64,000 nucleotides of DNA from Bacteroidetes bacterium GWA2_40_15 (GTDB lineage: Bacteria > Bacteroidota > Bacteroidia > Bacteroidales > VadinHA17), in contig MENI01000026.1 of assembly GCA_001768195.1 (NCBI GenBank), positions 102,523 through 166,522 of the forward strand, read 5' to 3'. Below, piece after piece: positions 42,527 to 51,322 of this stretch (its first letter is position 1; each line of letters begins with the position of its first letter). Below the pieces are notes generated by a model that was not told the DNA's origin, searched no databases, and was given only the letters and a program-made list of their open reading frames with translations. The position numbers and the translations under genes were made by a program.

Positions 42527-44080
42527 CTACTTTATCAGCCTGATATCACTTTCCGGGAGTTTTATTCTTACCCCGTTTATCCCGGTTTCCACATCATCTT
42601 TGTAGACAATAACAAGAACAGTATTGCCCTCCTCATCAAGTTTTCTCCATGTTTTTTGCCTTATGCCCATCTGAAAGTTCTGTTCTTCCTTCAATTTACC
42701 ATTTTCATAAAAGTACTTGTGTTCACCATCAGGATTTCCCTGAATATAACCTCCTTTGAATTTGAGTTTTCCATTGGGGTAATAACCTTTCCATACCCCA
42801 TCCTTTAAACCTGTAATATATTTTCCTTCTTCAGTGTAATCTCCGGATTTATACTTCCATTCACCATTTCTTTCACCATCAAGATACTGTCCCTCTGTAA
42901 TTAATTCTCCTGTTTCAGAAAACTCACTGCTTGAGCCGTCACGTCTTCCCTGGAAGTATTCTTCCTCTCTGAGAATCTGGCCGTTTTCATAGTACCATTT
43001 CCACAAACCATCAGGCTGACCTCTGTTAAATGAGCCTGTCTGTTCAATCTTACCGGCTGTGTTGTAGAATTTCCACGCTCCGGTTCTCCTGTTGTCTGCG
43101 AACTGACCTTCGGCCTGAGTTTTACCATCCGGGAAAAGATCTTTCCATTTTCCGTTTCTGTTCCCGGCTTCGTCAACAATTCCTTCTGATAAAAGCAGTC
43201 CGTTGTCGTTATAAATATAAGCATTGGTGACTTTTCCATCTTTCCCGTAATCCCTGTGTATTCCCACGGGAATCTTATTACGGAACGGGCCGCTGTAAAT
43301 CAGTTTTCCATCAGAATCATATCTGTTAACAATTTCGATATCAGGAGCATCGTCCACGCTTGACTTGACAATGGATCCGTTCTCATAGAGCATTGTAAGA
43401 ACCAGTCTTCCCCTGTTATCATACTCTTTATAGTATCCATGCATCAGATCATCTCTGAACGTTTTTTCCGCTCTTATATTCCCGTTGGGATAAAACTCCT
43501 TCCATTCACCCTGTTTCAATCCTTTGGCATCTGCTCTGTTTATGCGTTCACGGCTTACCAGAAAATCATTATTATACTCAAGAAGAGTGATTATATTACC
43601 TTCCCTGTCATATTCTTTCGACAGTCCCTCTTTTTTTCCGCCATTATAAATAAAAGTCTGCTGAATTCTTCCATCGGGGAAGTAAACATAAGCGGTACCC
43701 TCCTTTTTATCGCCTGCAAACAGTTCTTTTGACCATACATATACTCCCCGTGAAGGATCTTTTTTGTATTTATAATACCATCCGTTCTTCTTTCCAAGAA
43801 GGTAATTAATCTTTTCAGTAGTATCGCCGGTCTGGTCAAAGAAAATCCATATACTATCGAGAATGAAATTACTTCTCCTGCCTTCTGATTTCTTTATTCC
43901 TGTAACATAATAGCTTTTCCAGAATCCGTCAGGTCTCCCATTTTTTATTGCCCCTTCGCTTGATACAGAACCATTTGGATACTTAAAAACATGATATCCA
44001 TCCTTTATATCTGCATTCTCCTGAGAGGCCAGTAAATTAGATATCAATATGAAAATGAGAAATAAGGATATGCGTTTCAT
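42527..44080 (-). CDS. MORN/YwqK-type repeat protein, secreted
   Basis: 517 residues with a signal peptide (about 1-19, cleavage near LLASQEN). From about residue 25 onward it consists of about 18-20 copies of a 22-24-residue beta-hairpin repeat with consensus G.W..YY.NG....E..Y..G...G (for example [39 protein letters not shown]). This matches the MORN_2/YwqK family; such databases label it as toxin-antitoxin YwqK, but no toxin partner is adjacent. Function unknown; a cell-surface scaffold is plausible. Sits in one unit with nadA (3-bp gap) and ruvB. Confidence 0.88.
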   Translation of the reverse strand: MKRISLFLIFILISNLLASQENADIKDGYHVFKYPNGSVSSEGAIKNGRPDGFWKSYYVTGIKKSEGRRSNFILDSIWIFFDQTGDTTEKINYLLGKKNGWYYKYKKDPSRGVYVWSKELFAGDKKEGTAYVYFPDGRIQQTFIYNGGKKEGLSKEYDREGNIITLLEYNNDFLVSRERINRADAKGLKQGEWKEFYPNGNIRAEKTFRDDLMHGYYKEYDNRGRLVLTMLYENGSIVKSSVDDAPDIEIVNRYDSDGKLIYSGPFRNKIPVGIHRDYGKDGKVTNAYIYNDNGLLLSEGIVDEAGNRNGKWKDLFPDGKTQAEGQFADNRRTGAWKFYNTAGKIEQTGSFNRGQPDGLWKWYYENGQILREEEYFQGRRDGSSSEFSETGELITEGQYLDGERNGEWKYKSGDYTEEGKYITGLKDGVWKGYYPNGKLKFKGGYIQGNPDGEHKYFYENGKLKEEQNFQMGIRQKTWRKLDEEGNTVLVIVYKDDVETGINGVRIKLPESDIRLIK

Positions 44081-44083
44081 AGT

Positions 44084-45037
44084 TTAAAGGCCAAGTTTTT
44101 TTGAGATATCCATCATCCTTCTGATGGGTTTTTGTGCTTTCAGCAGTATTTCAGAATCAATAAATATTTCCGGTGTTTCCTTGTCAAGAGAATTGTATAT
44201 TTTCTCGAGGGTAATGAGTTTCATAAAGCTGCATTCACTGCAGCCGCAGGTTGAATCTCTTGGAGGTGCAGGAATAAACTTTTTCTGAGGGTTTTCTTTT
44301 TGCATCTGATGAATTATTCCTGCCTCGGTAGCAACAATATATGATTCTGCTCTATCGGTTTTTGTATACTGCAATAATGAAGATGTTGATCCGATATAAT
44401 CAGCAACCATTCTTACCGGCAGTTCACATTCCGGATGTACGATTATTTTAGCACCATGATTTTCCTTCTTAAGTCTGATAATAGCCTCAAGTGAAAATTC
44501 TTCATGAACATGACATGTTCCATTCCAGATAACTATGTCTCTTCCTGTTATATTAAGAACATAGTTACCAAGGTTACGGTCAGGAGCAAAAATTATCTTT
44601 TCATCAGGAGGTAAAGATTCAACAATCTTAACTGCATTTGAAGATGTACAGATAATATCAGACAAAGCTTTAATATCAGCTGTTGTATTGACATACGTTA
44701 CAACGGTTCTTCCGGGATTATCATCGATAAATTTCTTAAATTCTTCTGGTTTGCAGGAATCAGCAAGAGAACACCCTGCATTCATATCCGGTAGCAGCAC
44801 TTTCTTCTCAGGAGCCAGTATTTTAGCTGTTTCAGCCATGAATTTAACTCCTGCAAAAAGAATTATGTCAGCACTGTTTGATGCCGCCTTTTGCGACAAC
44901 GAAAGACTGTCACCAACGAAATCTGCTATATCCTGTATATCACCGGTCTGGTAGTAATGTGCAAGGATTATAGCATTTTTCTCTGCTCTGAGCCTTTTAA
45001 TTCCTTCTATATAAAATTCAGTTTTTGAATGCATCAT
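44084..45037 (-). CDS. nadA: Quinolinate synthase A
   Basis: 4Fe-4S enzyme that makes quinolinate from iminoaspartate and dihydroxyacetone phosphate in NAD synthesis, 317 residues. Conserved: NAIILAHYYQTGDIQDIADFVGDSLSLSQKAA, the Cys of the cluster in PDMNAGCSLADSC, YVNTTADIKALSDIICTSSNA, WNGTCHVHEEF and the C-terminal TCGCSECSFMKL. Starts at an ATG-ATG pair, 45037 being the outer. nadB/nadC are not adjacent. The AT-rich gene-free region begins directly upstream. Confidence 0.97.
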   Translation of the reverse strand: MMHSKTEFYIEGIKRLRAEKNAIILAHYYQTGDIQDIADFVGDSLSLSQKAASNSADIILFAGVKFMAETAKILAPEKKVLLPDMNAGCSLADSCKPEEFKKFIDDNPGRTVVTYVNTTADIKALSDIICTSSNAVKIVESLPPDEKIIFAPDRNLGNYVLNITGRDIVIWNGTCHVHEEFSLEAIIRLKKENHGAKIIVHPECELPVRMVADYIGSTSSLLQYTKTDRAESYIVATEAGIIHQMQKENPQKKFIPAPPRDSTCGCSECSFMKLITLEKIYNSLDKETPEIFIDSEILLKAQKPIRRMMDISKKLGL

Positions 45038-45668
45038 TTATAAATTATTCTTCGAGGTTATAAACTTAATCATAATAGTTGAAATGATTTTATGGCACAC
45101 CTGCTTTACTTACTTATTAACAACATAAATATTCTTAATTATTAATTATTTAAAGTTTTATAGTTATTATAATATCCTGTTAATAGTGTTAAAATTTTTA
45201 TCAGTTTTTTATTGTTTATTTCAGCATTAATATTGAACAAACAACTTTTCAACAGATCAAAAAATATACCGTTTTTGATAATCAGAGTATTACGGCGTTA
45301 ATTAACAATTGTTAAAAAACAATTATTGATACATTTGATATAGAAAAAGTATATTTTAAAATGTTTATTTAAGGTTTGTAATTTACATTAATTCAGTAAA
45401 AACTTTTTTCTTTCGGTTGATTTAAGCCTGAAATATGATATTTTGGATCTTCCGGAGCGAGTTATAAGTTTTATTCATAAATTATCTACATATTATCAAC
45501 AAACATTTAATGAGATGATTTTGTTAATACAGAAGCTGAACAAAAAAATTGCTGTGTTCATAAATATAATACGCCTGGTAAAAAGATATTAGAATATTAT
45601 TTTCCTTAAAAGGTACATTTATATTAATTTGCACTATTAACAATTAAACATGTATAAAATTTAAAAGT
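45038..45668. other. AT-rich gene-free region, candidate replication origin
   Basis: 631 bp without a gene, with long AT runs (for example about 45100-45420). A group of DnaA-box-like 9-mers lies at the right end: TTATTCATA (45471-45479), TTATCTACA (45482-45490), TTATCAACA (45493-45501), that is, three boxes in the same direction at exact 11-bp steps, with zero to one differences from the TTATCCACA consensus except the first (two). A further TTATTAACA is at 45114-45122. A strong parS site is about 15 kb away. Divergent genes (nadA leftward, rpiB rightward) flank it. No relic gene seen. Confidence 0.4.
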
Positions 45669-46118
45669 TTGAAAAACAAGAAGATAGTTGTAGTTTCTGA
45701 TCACGCCGGTTTTTACCTTAAGGAAAAAATACTTAGTTTTCTTAAAAGGGAAAAGTATGATATAAAGGATTTTGGTTGTTTTACGGCAGAGCCTCCTGTT
45801 GATTATCCTGATTTCGGCCATCCTCTTGCTGAAGCTGTTTCTGATGGGGTGTATGATCTTGGAATATCTATTTGCGGAACAGGGAACGGAATAAATATGG
45901 TTGTGAACAAGCACCAGGGAATCAGGAGTGCATTATGCTGGAATGAAGAAATCAGTCGTTTGGCCAGGGCACACAATGATGCAAATATTTGTGCCATACC
46001 GGGGAGGTTTGTCTCAGAATCGGAAGCATATCTGATTGTGAAGACTTTTTTGAATACTTCATTTGAAGGAGGAAGGCACAAACCAAGAATTGATAAGATT
46101 TCATTAAAAATGTATTAA
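45669..46118 (+). CDS. rpiB: Ribose-5-phosphate isomerase B
   Basis: 149 residues, RpiB/LacAB family, interconverts ribose 5-phosphate and ribulose 5-phosphate. Signatures: VVVSDHAGFYLKEKI, YDIKDFGCFTAEPPVDYPDFGHPLAEAV, and the catalytic-site phrase GISICGTGNGINMVVNKHQGIRSALCWNEEISRLARAHNDANICAIPGRF, with the active-site Cys in ICGTGNG. The start must be the TTG at 45669, since the nearest ATG (45650) is out of frame. Followed by an Rrf2 gene after one base. Confidence 0.95.
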   Translation: MKNKKIVVVSDHAGFYLKEKILSFLKREKYDIKDFGCFTAEPPVDYPDFGHPLAEAVSDGVYDLGISICGTGNGINMVVNKHQGIRSALCWNEEISRLARAHNDANICAIPGRFVSESEAYLIVKTFLNTSFEGGRHKPRIDKISLKMY

Positions 46119-46119
46119 G

Positions 46120-46560
46120 ATGTTATCAAACTCCTGCAGATACGGCATAAGGGCAATAATATACTTGGCAGGCAAGAAACCGGCGAATCATAAAACAGGC
46201 ATAAAACAGATAGGGTCTGATCTTGATCTGCCGGCGCCATTTCTGGGCAAGATACTGCAGCAGCTTGCAAAACAAAAAATTCTTAAATCATTAAAAGGTC
46301 CTAATGGAGGTTTTTCAATGCTTAAAGATCCCAACACGGTTACACTATATGATGTTGTAGTAGCAATAGATGGTGAAGACACATTCACAAACTGCGTAAT
46401 ACATAATGGTACCTGCCGCTGTATTGACAGAACCAAAAAACCCTGTACAATACATGATGATTATGCAAAAACACGATCAGAGCTGATATATCTTTTTAAG
46501 AATAAAACGATTTACGACCTGGTGCAGAAAGCAGGCAATTCAGGGTTAATAACTATCTGA
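46120..46560 (+). CDS. Rrf2-family transcriptional regulator
   Basis: 146 residues. Winged HTH: MLSNSCRYGIRAIIYLAGKKP, IKQIGSDLDLPAPFLGKILQQLAKQKILKSLKGPNGGFSML, then the cluster-binding region FTNCVIHNGTCRCIDRTKKPCTIH with four Cys (about residues 92-108). That spacing fits an Fe-S-sensing Rrf2 protein of the IscR/NsrR/RsrR type. It could respond to iron, redox or nitric oxide. It starts one base after rpiB stops, so is co-transcribed. The 3' end overlaps vanZ by 8 bp (convergent). Confidence 0.92.
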   Translation: MLSNSCRYGIRAIIYLAGKKPANHKTGIKQIGSDLDLPAPFLGKILQQLAKQKILKSLKGPNGGFSMLKDPNTVTLYDVVVAIDGEDTFTNCVIHNGTCRCIDRTKKPCTIHDDYAKTRSELIYLFKNKTIYDLVQKAGNSGLITI

Positions 46561-46930
46561 ACTTCTCAGTATAAACAGATCTTAAAACTATCCAGGTAAA
46601 TATTGATAAGATTATCCCGAGAGTATTAAAGATCACATCATAGAGACTACCATTGCGTGTTGTGGTAATTGTTGACTGAAGAATTTCCAGAAGAGTTCCA
46701 TAAAAGAAAGGAAAGAGAGCCATTAAAAAGAGTGAAAATCTTTTTAACGTTGCCTTGCGGGTTTCAAAAATGATAACCGACATCAATATGAAATACATGC
46801 CAAAGTGAGCAATTTTGTCAAAATGAGGAATATTAAGAAACTGAACTTTATTAAGGTCATCTGCATTTTTCAGGCTCAGCCAGAGTATAATCAGGGATAA
46901 AAGCAGAGAGTATTTGTACCTCTTTATCAT
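46553..46930 (-). CDS. VanZ-like membrane protein
   Basis: 125 residues with four membrane helices. VanZ-type phrase FDKIAHFGMYFILMSVIIFETR near residue 35-56, and a C-terminal NTLGIILSIFTWIV. The family is of unknown mechanism; one member gives low-level teicoplanin resistance. A -7 box sits 15 bp upstream. Divergent from hemW. Confidence 0.85.
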   Translation of the reverse strand: MIKRYKYSLLLSLIILWLSLKNADDLNKVQFLNIPHFDKIAHFGMYFILMSVIIFETRKATLKRFSLFLMALFPFFYGTLLEILQSTITTTRNGSLYDVIFNTLGIILSIFTWIVLRSVYTEKFR

Positions 46931-46945
46931 TTTTCACATTTGTTG

Positions 46946-46953
46946 CAAATTTA
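46946..46953 (-). promoter_or_regulatory. -7 promoter box for vanZ-like gene
   Basis: Minus-strand TAAATTTG matches TAnnTTTG, 15 bp before the vanZ ATG at 46930. Confidence 0.4.
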
Positions 46954-47003
46954 GATATAAAAGTGATATTAAATTTATAAATTTCAAGGTTACATTTCTG
47001 AAC

Positions 47004-48140
47004 ATGGCAGGAGTTTACATACATATTCCATATTGCAGGAAACTCTGTTCATACTGTGATTTTTATCACATTATTTCATCAGGAGACAATTCATCCAGCA
47101 TTGACGCTATGTTAAAGGAAATTGAATTGAGAAAGGACTACCTGAATAATGAAACAGTAAACACAATATATATAGGTGGCGGCACTCCCTCATTACTGTC
47201 AGTTACAGAGATTGAAACCCTGCTCAACCAGGTATACAAGCAATATAGTGTTGAAAACGGATGCGAAACAACAATTGAATTAAATCCCGATGATGTTGAT
47301 CCTGATTATCTTGCCGGACTGAAAAGACTGAATATCAACAGGATTAGTCTTGGAATTCAATCGTGGAGAGATACCGATCTGAAAATTCTTAACCGGCGTC
47401 ATGATTCTGCAAAGGCTGAATATGCACTTAAAGAGACTATTAAGGCAGGTTTTGAAAATGTGACCATAGACCTTATTTATGGAATTCCGGGGATGAGTAT
47501 TCAGGATTGGAATTCAAATCTTGATTTTACTTTTGGGTTTGATATAAAACACCTTTCGGCATATCATCTTACTTTTGAAAAGGGAACTGTTTTCTGGAAA
47601 ATGCTGGAGAAAGGAGTAATTAAAGAGGTTGACGAAGAAGAGAGCCAGGCACTTTTTAATCTTCTTATCGAGAAATCTGCTAAAGCCGGTTTTATTCATT
47701 ACGAAATTTCAAATTTCGGAAAGCCCGGATATTTTTCGGGGCATAATTCAAACTACTGGAAACAGATAAACTATATCGGAATTGGTCCATCTGCGCATTC
47801 TTTTAACGGATACTCAAGGCAGTGGAACGTGAGCGATGTAAAAGGATATATCAAATCAATTAATTCGGGCAAAGCATTCTATGAAAGGGAAGAGCTTGAT
47901 ACAAAAGCACGGTTCAATGAATATATAATGACTTCCCTGAGGACAATGTGGGGCATTGACCTGGATTATATTGAAAGGAGTTTTGACAAGGAGGGATACG
48001 ATTATGTTGTGAATCTTTCAGGGAAATTCAAAGACTACGGTCTGATGAGAAAAGATGACAAACACCTGATTCTTACAGATCAGGGGAAGATGATATCAGA
48101 TAATATTATTGAAGAATTTATGATGCCCGGAGAAAATTGA
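47004..48140 (+). CDS. hemW: Radical SAM heme chaperone HemW (CPO3-like)
   Basis: 378 residues from the ATG at 47004, which gives the family N-terminus AGVYIHIPYCRKLCSYCDF with the radical-SAM Cys-x3-Cys-x2-Cys. The upstream in-frame start at 46914 would add a poorly folding 30-residue tail. Later signatures: NTIYIGGGTPSLL, ELNPDDVDPDYLAGLKRLNINRISLGIQSW, DLIYGIPGMS, GIGPSAHSFNG. The family is a heme chaperone, not a coproporphyrinogen oxidase, since the second Cys of the CxxxCxxC-Cys pattern in HemN is replaced. Heme delivery to the oxidase or cytochromes in this window is a plausible role. Confidence 0.93.
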   Translation: MAGVYIHIPYCRKLCSYCDFYHIISSGDNSSSIDAMLKEIELRKDYLNNETVNTIYIGGGTPSLLSVTEIETLLNQVYKQYSVENGCETTIELNPDDVDPDYLAGLKRLNINRISLGIQSWRDTDLKILNRRHDSAKAEYALKETIKAGFENVTIDLIYGIPGMSIQDWNSNLDFTFGFDIKHLSAYHLTFEKGTVFWKMLEKGVIKEVDEEESQALFNLLIEKSAKAGFIHYEISNFGKPGYFSGHNSNYWKQINYIGIGPSAHSFNGYSRQWNVSDVKGYIKSINSGKAFYEREELDTKARFNEYIMTSLRTMWGIDLDYIERSFDKEGYDYVVNLSGKFKDYGLMRKDDKHLILTDQGKMISDNIIEEFMMPGEN

Positions 48141-49046
48141 CTATTTCTTTGGAAGCATAAAGGTAGTCCTTCCTATTATATTATTCTCGAGGTAGAGTTC
48201 AACACTATAGGTCCCAACTATAAAGTCACCAGTATTATCCATGAAGATACACATTTCTATATCCTGATTAATATAATCAACAATGCGGTTAGCCGAATAA
48301 ATAATCCTGCTTCTTTTATATTCAAACAGATTATCAGGGCTTGTTGTAATTACCAGTGAATCAGGACGTATAACTCTCAAAAATACTTCTTTTTCTCCTG
48401 CCTTTGCAATGGGATTTTCACGAAGCGTAAAGCATACCCGGACCTTATCGAGGAGGCTTATCCTTGTCGTCTCCTTCCTTTTTTTATTAAGTGGAACAGC
48501 AGCAACGTCCTTAGCCTGAATCACAGAAGCAATTTCAACCTTATCCGAAAGCTCCTCCCTGACTCTTGAAAGCTGGGTGTTAACACTGCGAACCTGTGTC
48601 ATCTGTTGCCTGATCTCAGTATTTTCAGCCACCAGAATCTTATTCCTTGTATTAAGGGAGTCAATCTGCACAATGTAGCTTTTCATAATCTCTCTCATTG
48701 TAGAGATCTCCTTTTTATATGTTCTGATAAGCTGTGCGTTGGATGCATTTATTGCCAGAAGCTGCACAATTCTTTCCCTTTCCTTTTCGAGGCCGGCCTT
48801 CAGTGTGTCATTATTTGTTTTTAAGGTGTCATAAGCATATAACATTGATTTCAACTCATTGGTGAGTGAATCCTTTTCCTCTGTCAGGATTGTCTGCATT
48901 TCAATCATTTTGTTTCTCTGATTGAAGAATAGTATGACAAGAAATATTAAAAGAAGTCCAAGGACAACAGATGCAGCTATCATTTTTGAAGGAGTAATAC
49001 CTGTCGCTTTCTGATCGTGGGTATTGGGATTTAATGGTTCAGCCAT
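48141..49046 (-). CDS. Hypothetical membrane-anchored coiled-coil protein
   Basis: 301 residues from the ATG at 49046; a TTG at 49085 is in frame but less likely. One membrane helix (about residues 22-44, KMIAASVVLGLLLIFLVILFF) is followed by a coiled coil (about 50-175) with heptads such as EKDSLTNELKSMLYAYDTLKTNNDTLKAGL, then a C-terminal beta domain (about 190-300, VRVCFTLRENPIAKAGEKEVFLRV). Conserved in Bacteroidota but uncharacterised. A -7 box lies upstream (49083-49090). Faces the periplasm if the N-terminus is inside. Confidence 0.82.
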   Translation of the reverse strand: MAEPLNPNTHDQKATGITPSKMIAASVVLGLLLIFLVILFFNQRNKMIEMQTILTEEKDSLTNELKSMLYAYDTLKTNNDTLKAGLEKERERIVQLLAINASNAQLIRTYKKEISTMREIMKSYIVQIDSLNTRNKILVAENTEIRQQMTQVRSVNTQLSRVREELSDKVEIASVIQAKDVAAVPLNKKRKETTRISLLDKVRVCFTLRENPIAKAGEKEVFLRVIRPDSLVITTSPDNLFEYKRSRIIYSANRIVDYINQDIEMCIFMDNTGDFIVGTYSVELYLENNIIGRTTFMLPKK

Positions 49047-49082
49047 TGGTTTCCTGGTTATTAAATATTGTGATCTGCTGTG

Positions 49083-49090
49083 CAAAAGTA
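49083..49090 (-). promoter_or_regulatory. -7 promoter box for coiled-coil gene
   Basis: Minus-strand TACTTTTG matches TAnnTTTG and lies 36 bp before the ATG at 49046. This argues against the TTG at 49085, which would fall inside the box. Confidence 0.45.
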
Positions 49091-49178
49091 ATAATATCCT
49101 GATAATTTTATTATATCCGATTCAATGATTAAATTTACCCCCGGGTAATTAAATGTTAACTAGTTAAAATACAGCAAT

Positions 49179-49577
49179 ATGGGCGGCTTTTTCGGTGTTG
49201 TATCAAAATCTGATTGTGCTAAAGATGTCTTTTATGGAACAGATTACCATTCACATCTCGGAACAAAACGTGCAGGAATTGTTTTTATTGTTCCTGATAA
49301 TGGTTACAGACGGTCGATACATAGCATCGAAAACTCATATTTCCGTAATAAGTTCGAAAATGAACTCAGCGATTTTTCCGGGAACTCAGGCCTGGGGGTT
49401 GTGAGAGGGACCCAATTAAGAGACAGCACAATTGATCTCAGGGAATCCGGAGCTAAAGAGGTTCATATGAGAATTGCCTGCCCTCCGCTATTATTCGCCT
49501 GTGAGTTTTTGAATTTTTCTGAATCAAGATCAGTTTTTGAGCTTGCCGGGAGAAAAGCTATCCAGCAACGAGGATAA
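49179..49577 (+). pseudogene. purF: purF-like relic, internal deletion with both ends kept
   Basis: 132 codons. The first 73 or so are the N-terminus of the Bacteroidota PurF type (MGGFFGVVSKSDCAKDVFYGTDYHSHLGTKRAGIVFIVPDNGYRRSIHSIENSYFRNKFENELSDFSGNSGLGV). The rest is the family C-terminus: VRGTQLRDSTIDLRESGAKEVHMRIACPPLLFACEFLNFSESRSVFELAGRKAIQQRG. A protein of about 610-630 residues has lost roughly 480 central residues, including the phosphoribosyltransferase site, in frame. The frame has no stop, so a small protein may still be made. Amidophosphoribosyltransferase starts purine synthesis; a full copy is presumably elsewhere. Confidence 0.87.
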
Positions 49578-49606
49578 AAGTTTAAAGACAAAAATCAGAA
49601 GATAAC

Positions 49607-50449
49607 ATGAAGTATATCGGAGCTCATGTAAGTGCACAGGGAGGAGTTGAGAACGCTCCCATAAATGCGAATTTGATAGGAGCAAAGGCCTTTGCCCTTT
49701 TTACAAAAAACCAGCGACAGTGGTTCTCAAATCCGCTCACAATATCAGGTATTAAATCTTTCAGGGAGAATTGTGAAAAGTTTGATTACAGGCCTTTTCA
49801 GATACTTCCGCATGACAGTTACCTTATCAATCTGGGCCACCCGGAGGAAGGACCACTGAAAAAGTCAAGAGAATCATTCCTTGATGAGATACAAAGATGT
49901 GAACAGCTCGGCCTCGACAGGCTGAATTTTCATCCCGGAAGCCACCTGAATTCAATAAGCATTGAAGCATGTCTGAAGAGGATTGCCGAATCGATAAATA
50001 TTGTACTTGACAAGACTAAAGGTGTTACGGCAGTAATTGAGAATACAGCCGGCCAGGGGACAAATCTTGGGCATACATTTGAACAGATTAGGGCAATAAT
50101 TGATAATGTTGAGGATAAATCGAGAGTAGGAGTATGCATTGATACATGTCATGCTTTTACCTCAGGGTATAATGTAAAAACGGAAGAGGGAATTAATGAG
50201 ACTTTCAGGAAATTCGATAGTATAATCGGCTTCAAATACCTGAAAGGCATGCATCTCAATGATTCCAAAAAAGAGCTGGGGACGAGAGTGGACCGTCATG
50301 ATAATCTTGGCGCAGGATTCCTGGGGGAAGAAATTTTCTCGTTTATCATGAATGATTCCAGGTTTGATGATATGCCGCTGATACTTGAAACTCCTGAAGA
50401 ATCGCTTTGGGAAGCAGAGATTAAAAAACTCTACTCACTAATAAAATGA
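49607..50449 (+). CDS. nfo: Endonuclease IV (AP endonuclease)
   Basis: Metal-dependent AP endonuclease for base excision repair, 280 residues. Family phrases: [98 protein letters not shown] and LETPEE. The zinc-ligand His, Glu and Asp residues of the trinuclear site are in these phrases. Full length. 29 bp after the purF relic. Confidence 0.97.
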   Translation: MKYIGAHVSAQGGVENAPINANLIGAKAFALFTKNQRQWFSNPLTISGIKSFRENCEKFDYRPFQILPHDSYLINLGHPEEGPLKKSRESFLDEIQRCEQLGLDRLNFHPGSHLNSISIEACLKRIAESINIVLDKTKGVTAVIENTAGQGTNLGHTFEQIRAIIDNVEDKSRVGVCIDTCHAFTSGYNVKTEEGINETFRKFDSIIGFKYLKGMHLNDSKKELGTRVDRHDNLGAGFLGEEIFSFIMNDSRFDDMPLILETPEESLWEAEIKKLYSLIK

Positions 50450-50494
50450 TTAAGAAATGCCTGCAATCATTATAACAAGTTTATTTATAGTGAA

Positions 50495-51301
50495 TTAAAA
50501 ATCGGTAGCAATTCCCTGATGCAGGCTTAATTTTCTTCTGATATCCTCGTCCCTGAGCTTTTCTCTGGTAGCGTTATATCCCAGGGAGAAAAGTTCCTTG
50601 GCTTTATCCTGTTCGAGAATACCATAATGTATCAGATCTGGAGGAGCAACAAGAAGATCAAACTTATCTGCTTTTTCAGTAATCTCCTTCGTCATGCTGA
50701 GCATAAATGTGCGTTCGGCTATATTTATAAGCCCGCTTAACTTTTCGACGTATCCGGCAGGATTTACAAAAGAACCGATAAGGTGGCGGCATTTATTTTC
50801 CAGGGGATGTACGGGCAGGTTATCAATAACTCCTCCGTCAAGATACTGAATATTATCAATTATGACAGGCTGAAACAATACAGGTATGCTCATGGAGGCG
50901 CTTACAGCTTCTACAAGATCACCTTCTGAAAAGTATACGGCTTTTCCATTATTAATATCTGTTGCTGTAACATATAATGGGATTTTAAGTTCCCCGAATT
51001 TAGTTGCCCGAAGACAATCCCGAAATATTTTAATAAATCCTGAGATGCTCAGAAGACCTTCCCGGGGCAGGGTTGGCCTCATGAAATCAAGGCGGTTACC
51101 GGTATTAAGCAATTTAAGTATATCCTCCGGGGAATGTCCGTCGGCATACAATGCGCCCACAATGGCACCGGCACTGGTTCCTGATATTACATCGGGATAG
51201 ATACCCTCTTCGTTTAATGCCTTAATGAAACCAAGATGAGCGAATCCCCTGGCGCCTCCTCCGCTCAGAACAAAACCGGTATTGTATTTTTTTTCTGCCA
51301 T
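50495..51301 (-). CDS. Patatin-like phospholipase
   Basis: 268 residues. Oxyanion hole GGGARGFAHLGFIKAL (about 10-25), nucleophile elbow GTSAGAIVGAL (Ser about residue 42), and Asp of the dyad in YLDGGVIDNLP (about 155). No signal peptide or membrane helix, so cytoplasmic. RssA/NTE-like lipid hydrolase; substrate unknown. It follows the Nramp gene by 21 bp on the same strand. Confidence 0.93.
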   Translation of the reverse strand: MAEKKYNTGFVLSGGGARGFAHLGFIKALNEEGIYPDVISGTSAGAIVGALYADGHSPEDILKLLNTGNRLDFMRPTLPREGLLSISGFIKIFRDCLRATKFGELKIPLYVTATDINNGKAVYFSEGDLVEAVSASMSIPVLFQPVIIDNIQYLDGGVIDNLPVHPLENKCRHLIGSFVNPAGYVEKLSGLINIAERTFMLSMTKEITEKADKFDLLVAPPDLIHYGILEQDKAKELFSLGYNATREKLRDEDIRRKLSLHQGIATDF

Positions 51302-51322
51302 AAAGAGACATTCTGAAATAAT

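Noticed and set aside
42527-44080. YwqK toxin-antitoxin system
   Set aside because: Only the repeat protein is present; neighbours are nadA and ruvB and no toxin-like gene is near.
45038-45668. Riboswitch or small RNA upstream of nadA or rpiB
   Set aside because: No conserved riboswitch core or stable GC stem could be seen in this AT-rich stretch.
49195-49404. Second open frame inside the purF relic
   Set aside because: It is the +1 shadow of the conserved PurF N-terminus, which itself is the recognisable sequence.
49179-49577. Novel small protein of 132 residues
   Set aside because: Both halves match the two ends of PurF, so a deletion relic explains it better than a new family.
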